Shown here one piece after another: positions 17,545 to 21,802 of a stretch of 21,802 nucleotides of DNA. Positions within the stretch are counted from its first letter, which is position 1. Every line of letters starts with the position of its first letter. This stretch comes from Isoetes engelmannii (Eukaryota > Streptophyta > Lycopodiopsida > Isoetales > Isoetaceae), in NCBI GenBank assembly GCA_011763485.2, contig JAANSK020265050.1, positions 1 through 21,802 on the forward strand. The letters are read 5' to 3'. The notes below the pieces were generated by a model. The model made no database searches. It worked only from the letters and a program-made list of their open reading frames with translations, and was not told the origin of the DNA. The position numbers were made by a program, and so were the translations under genes.

Positions 17545-20500
17545 GACCTCTTGAAGATATGATCCAAGAGTTCCTACTGCCTCAGTGTTCAGCAAAAGAC
17601 AGAGTGCCTAGCTCTATATCCTCAACTACGGGTATCATGCCCTTATCCGTTCATAAGAGGGGCATGTCTGTAGAGCATGTTGTTCATCCTCAATGACACC
17701 CTGGCGGCAGCTCTGGCAAGTCCTGTCCTCGCGTGCTTCCCTTTCCCATCGTCTTGTTTCAATACGGAGGTGATGGCCCCCCTGTTGGCTGGAGGTTATC
17801 AGCCTACGCTTTTTCGTAGAAAAGGGGGCGCACGGGTACTGCTGGAGTCCCCGCATGAGCGTGGGATTCACCTGTTGTCTGTAGTGCCCAAGCTTGACCT
17901 GTGCCAGGGCCTCGGCATCCCAGAGTTTGCCAAGGAAGCAGGTGTCGAGGTAGTCCTTCAGCTCTTCATGTTCCTTCTTCATGCGGGCTCGCACGCACCT
18001 GTGTCCCTGGATGTTCCATTGGGACAGCCACTGCGCCTGCTTGTCTTTCCAGTAGGCTTTAAGGCATTGGGGACCCATCGCAACTGGCAAGGCCACTCTG
18101 GGCAGTCAGTCTTCATCCATGCGAACTACCTTTTGGATGTACAGGAGGTGGTGGCACATTGCTGCTCTCTGTAGTGGGAGAAAACTTGTTTACTGGAGCA
18201 ATATCTGATACGACACTGTCTGCTTCACCCCGAGTGTATGCGCTAAGAAAGCCTTCTGCACTCGTTCAAGGTCACCCAGATGGTGGCGGAAATTGCCGGA
18301 CCCCAAACTTCCACGCCATATAAGAGGATGGGCTCAACCAGAGCCCTGAAGAGGCGTGGCTGTTGGTCCCGGGCATACAGCTCCGCCTGGTAACTATTGT
18401 TCTGCATGGCGTGCAAGGCTTTCCAGTCGGCTGCCACCTACAATCGGATGCAGCTATCCCAGTGCATGGTAGTGGAGAACTCGATTCCCAAATATTTATA
18501 GGGGGCGACCTCGACAGTCTTCCCTTGATATGTGAAGGAGGGCGTCTGCAGGTGTCGAGAGGACGAGACAGCAGGACCTTAGTCTTTGCGAGGTTGACTC
18601 GCATGTTGGTGTGCTGGCAGAAGGTGGCTAGTGCATCCAGTGGTATTGCATGTCCTCCGCGGTGTGTGCCAGGAGGTCAACGTCGTCGGCATAGATCAGC
18701 TGCCTGACAATGTGATGCATCAGCAGGGTGCCCATTCTGCCGTTCAAGGCCATCCACTGCTCCAACTGGTCGATGTAGAGGCCAAACAGTGTAGGCAAGA
18801 GGGGGCAACCCTGGCATACCTCAATATTGCTGCTCACTGGCTGTCCTGAGGGTGTCAAGCTTTCGGAGCACGCCTCATACAACCTGTAGACCGCATTTTA
18901 CAAGTCCAGGGGTGTGCCAAGCTCTTGCAGTCTGTTCCACAACTTGTCGCGGGGAACTGTGTCAAAGGCTGTCGCGAAGTCAACAAAGCAACAATAGAGG
19001 TCCCGCCGGTGGTTCCTGCTATCCTCAATGATGGCTCGTAGGGTGAAAATATGATCAATGGTGGAATGCCCTGGGTGAAAGCCTGCCTGGATGAGAGCCC
19101 CAATCCCCTAGGCCCGAGGTCTCCACCCATATGGCTGTGCGCTGCTCAATAATGGTAGCCAGAAGTTCCGCAAATAGCGAACTGACCATTGTGGTGCGGT
19201 AGTTATCCGGACAGTTTGGGTCGCCAGCTTCGTATATGGGCACAACTCTGCTGCAAGTCCACTGCGGCGGAAGTCCTTCCTATAATTCGCTATTCAACAT
19301 TGCTGCTAGCACCCGCACTATTGCGGGCCCGGCCCATTTGAGGAGCTCCGCTTGCATACCATCCAAATCTGATGCCTTTCTGTTGGCAAGGTGCTGGAGA
19401 TCCATTATCACGTCGTCCACCGTGATGGTTAAGGGCAATCCTGTCTGTGTGGGTACGGGTGCCTGCCTGCTCAGGGAATCATACAACTATTGCAGGTACC
19501 GGATTCACTGCTCTGCAGTGATGTCTCCCTCAGGTTGCCGTGTTTTTCAGAGCACCTGTCTCCAGAAGTTCCTGCGGTGGCGATCCAGGAGGTAGAACAT
19601 CTGGTTTTGTCTCTCTGCCAGATACGTGGCCTTCTTGTTCTTGAGCAACCTGCGGCATTGAGAGACGGCCTGGGGGCGCTCGATGGGGTTAGTGACACGA
19701 TGGAGCTGGCACTTCATCTCGCGGCACTCGTCATCAAACCAACGGTTCTGGGGGAAAGTGGAGGTCATGCCTTCCCTGTGCGGCCGTCCTCTCTCGAAGC
19801 ACGTGTCTGCGGCCTCCGTGAGCACCTGGGTCAAGCGGACGGTCTGTTCCTGTAATGTGGGAAGCTGGAATATCTCCATTAGGCCCTGCTCGACCGACCG
19901 AGCATAGTTGTCTGCTAGCTCATAATCCAGGCGTAGCTGGGGTAGTGGAGGCATCGAATGCACGATCGTGCGGGGTGTCTGCAAGACCCACGCTGAAGAG
20001 GAGGGGCTAGTAGTCGGAGTCCAGTTCCTCATATCTGGATGCAGTGCCAACATCCAACTGCGCAAGGTGTAAGTGTCGCTCCTCCATGAGCACATAGTCA
20101 ACCACACTTGGGCCGCCCCCCTAGTTCTCCTGCCGGCAAGTGTATCGACCGAAGGATGGCCACTGCGCCAGGCCATTGCAGATTAGCAAGTCGAAAATGC
20201 TGCAGAGCAGGAGCAGCTGTCGTCCGTACCGTGTGACATGTGCATCCTCCGACACCCTGGGTAGATGTACCTCTGCCGGGTTGAGCTGCAATTCGTCTTC
20301 GACCAGCGGGTCAAACCTTGTCATCTGTTCTGTCCCCGTGCGGGTATTAGAGTCTCCAACAAGCATGACCTTCCCTAGCCGCTGATACTATTGTATGTCG
20401 TCGTATAGATTGACATACGGCTCCATCCTATCTACATCCTGATGAGTAGCGTAGAAGCTACTCTCAGTATGCAGGAAATACCAGGCCACGACAAAGAGAG

Positions 20501-20795
20501 GGAGTCGCCATCACATGGTTGTATGCACACCCACAGGTACCGGTTGTGCAGTCCGTGCTGCATAGGAAAATGGACCACGCCAATGTGGTGCGGTAGTAGC
20601 ATACAATGCCGTCATGGCCTCGCTTCCCTGTACAGTCGTTGAAGACAGAAACAGACCGTATCCCGGCAGGGTCGGGAGTCTATAGCCAGCGTGTTCCCAC
20701 GTCTCCATCAGGAAGATGATGTCCATATCTTGAGCAATAGAGTTTAAGCTGTCGCCCTTCTGCCAGGGGAAATCCCGACAGTTCCAAGACACCAT
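17545..20795 (-). pseudogene. LINE ORF2: endonuclease, reverse transcriptase, zinc knuckle (disrupted)
   Basis: ORF2 nicks target DNA and reverse-transcribes the element RNA at the nick. It starts at 20795 with MVSWNCRDF. METW, with catalytic Glu, is near 20700. YFLHTESSFYAT and GDSN (20346-20357) follow, then SDY at 20010-20018 where the family has SDH, so the catalytic His is lost and a TAG comes next. A long linker (20000-19550) leads to RT: NRKASDLDGMQAELL (about 19384), IYEAGDPNCPDNYRT (about 19240), FVDFATAFD (18961-18987, catalytic Asp), CQGCPLLPTLFGLYIDQLE, and YADD (18682-18693). A 1-nt deletion near 18640 shifts the frame. The thumb has LFRALVEPILLYGVEVWG. The knuckle CX2CX9HX4C lies at 17662-17718. 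Several stops and frameshifts make it non-functional. Confidence 0.9.
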
Positions 20796-20799
20796 CTTG

Positions 20800-21489
20800 A
20801 GGCGCAGTCCCTATTTTTTTCGCCTTGAAAGTTTGTTGGGTGGCAACTGAAGTGGTCGGAGTGGCCTGTGATGCTTGAGCCAGGGGTGCGCCACGCGCCG
20901 TATTGGTGTCTGTAGGCACTGGTGTTGCTGTCGCTCCCCTTCTGCGTCCAGCATCTCGAATGTGATAGCTTTCTTTGACGTAGCTCCTGCTATGTGGGGG
21001 TGAGATCTTGACTGATGTAAATGGGGGTGCCTTTTATTTTCGGGCTCTGCTGCAAGATTGCGTCGCGGACGCCAATGTCTGCGACTGTGAATGTGACTAC
21101 TCGTGGTCGCTCCTGGCGGTGCATTCCATATCAGCTGGGGAGATGTGTACAGTGGTCAGGAACTGCATGCGGTCAAGGATCTCGGCCCGTAGGTGCTCCT
21201 GCAAGTCCTCCCCGGCTAACCTCGAGAGCCCGCGCACGACCACATTGTGTCGCCGCCGTCTATGCTCCCTAGACTCCGTGTCTTCCGGGGCTATGCGCCT
21301 CGTAGCCTGCTTTGTTTCCCGGGCTAGTTGGGGCCCTTGACCTGAGGACCGTGATGTTGCTCCCTGCTACGGCTGTGATCGAGTTCTGCCTGGGGCCCTG
21401 GATGCGTAGGCGAGCTGACGCTGGTTCTGAGCGGGTCGGTGCTTCTGTTGGTTTGAAGTAGGCAGAGATCCACTCGAATACTTCTCCAT
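20800..21489 (-). pseudogene. LINE ORF1: L1-ORF1p-like RNA-binding protein (disrupted)
   Basis: ORF1 proteins of L1-like elements bind the element RNA as chaperones. From an ATG at 21489-21487 the frame begins MEKYSSGSLPTSNQ, a basic, low-complexity region with one TAG. It continues to RRRRHNVVVRGL (about 21255), an RRM-like strand, then AEILDRMQFL. A frameshift near 21112 is followed by RPRVVTFTVAD, then IKGTPIYISQDLTPT (about 21050-21010) and a TAG. This is the pattern of the RRM/C-terminal-domain pair of L1 ORF1p-type proteins. A further frame change leads to an Ala/Thr-rich end overlapping the start of ORF2. The assignment rests on short motif resemblance. Confidence 0.65.
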
Positions 21490-21505
21490 GCCTGCATCTA
21501 CTACG

Positions 21506-21686
21506 ATGAGCTAAAGGCATATCTGTATATGTTTTTGTGTCTTTCAATCTAATGTTGCCCACATGTTGCTTGAATATGAGTTTGACAAAATCTCAAACAA
21601 ATTTATCCCGAAAATGAGGAGGTCCGCGTATGCATATCTATCAAATTGGAAACTGTGGTCCAAATTGCCAAAAATGCTTGTAAGTT
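21506..21686 (+). repeat. Dispersed repeat related to 7517-7615
   Basis: ATGAGCTAAAGGCATAT (21506-21522) is identical to 7517-7533. 21628-21686 (GTATGCATATCTATC to TGCTTGTAAGTT) is a diverged copy of 7547-7615. About 105 bp separates the two blocks here against about 13 bp at 7534-7546. This makes an insertion here, or a deletion there, likely. Confidence 0.65.
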
Positions 21687-21713
21687 TAAAGGCTTCTATG
21701 ATGCTCCCCGGCC

Positions 21714-21737
21714 CTATACGATGCCCCCATCGTATAG
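21714..21737. repeat. Perfect 10-bp stem hairpin
   Basis: CTATACGATG (21714-21723) and CATCGTATAG (21728-21737) are perfect reverse complements around a CCCC loop. They sit in a GC-rich end segment (about 21700-21802) unlike the AT-rich sequence to its left. This may be the edge of another transposon continuing outside the window. Confidence 0.8.
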
Positions 21738-21802
21738 ACTCGGGAAATCCCCCTTCCCAGCAGCACAACCACTGGGTCGGGCCCTCCGTCTAACCCGAAT
21801 CA

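Larger units (their letters stand above)
17310..21505 (-). mobile_element. Near full-length L1-like LINE (copy 2), decayed
   Basis: On the minus strand, from about 21505 to 17310, the element carries an ORF1, then ORF2 with AP-type endonuclease, reverse transcriptase and a C-terminal Cys/His knuckle. A 3' UTR follows, ending GTGGATGATAAAAAT, then a CTATT/CTAGT pentamer tail (17310-17342). No RNase H domain is evident. Its GC-rich body contrasts with the AT-rich flanks. Frameshifts and stops inactivate both ORFs. The 5' boundary is placed where the sequence joins the dispersed motif at 21506-21522, and could be off by tens of bases. I could not see a target-site duplication. It shares the RT-to-tail half with the copy at 4408-5954. 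Confidence 0.9.

Noticed and set aside
17677-18174. A 165-codon plus-strand open frame
   Set aside because: It lies antisense to the LINE ORF2 C-terminal region, which has clear motifs on the minus strand (zinc knuckle, LDTCFLGKLWD). The plus frame has no motif and is a shadow.
19490-19855. A 121-codon plus-strand open frame
   Set aside because: Antisense to the linker between endonuclease and RT of LINE copy 2, where the minus-strand reading is supported by the flanking domains.

Overview
The window looks like gene-poor, AT-rich nuclear DNA of a streptophyte (land plant or close relative). The strongest clue is a U1 snRNA gene on the minus strand at 10331-10488. It has a plant-type stem-loop IV, a canonical Sm site, a TATA box about 25-30 bp upstream, and a plausible plant upstream sequence element (USE) about 60-70 bp upstream. 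The retroelement types (an L1-like LINE with a YADD reverse transcriptase, a Copia gag/protease fragment, and an orphan endonuclease that might come from a Helentron) would fit a seed-free plant, but that is a weak inference. There is no operon, prokaryotic gene, CRISPR array or rRNA.

Layout. 1-2460: no recognisable gene, one 28-bp direct repeat. 2465-2764: a GGGCA/GGACA microsatellite split by a 213-bp hAT-like MITE (2525-2737) with 8-bp target duplications. 3337-3982: coding-like but unidentified plus-strand pieces. 4028-5954: two tail-to-tail LINE insertions, an 84-bp plus-strand 3' stub and a 1.5-kb 5'-truncated minus-strand copy, each ending in a different pentanucleotide array. 5955-8520: intergenic, with 92-bp and about 125-bp tandem duplications. 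8526-10198: coding-like minus-strand segments, including a 108-bp exon with intact splice sites inside a diverged tandem duplication of about 440 bp. 10243-10559: the U1 gene with its promoter and a 38-bp tandem duplication downstream. 10697-11567: a widely spaced inverted repeat. 12625-13340: a decayed exonuclease-endonuclease-phosphatase (EEP) domain on the minus strand. 13995-15230: a decayed Copia gag/protease/pre-integrase fragment on the plus strand. 16036-16696: unidentified Ser/Pro-rich coding-like sequence. 17310-21505: a near full-length but decayed LINE on the minus strand (ORF1, endonuclease, RT, zinc knuckle, pentanucleotide tail). 21506-21802: a dispersed repeat and a GC-rich end with a perfect hairpin.

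Most protein-coding content is dead transposon. The two LINE copies can be compared directly, and decay includes CAG to TAG changes. The only gene I would call probably functional is U1, and its loop I differs from the form I know in plants. I did not find a convincing new multi-gene system. The observations most worth checking are the LINE family with interchangeable pentanucleotide tails, the hAT MITE inside a microsatellite, the divergent U1, and the EEP relic that may mark a Helentron.
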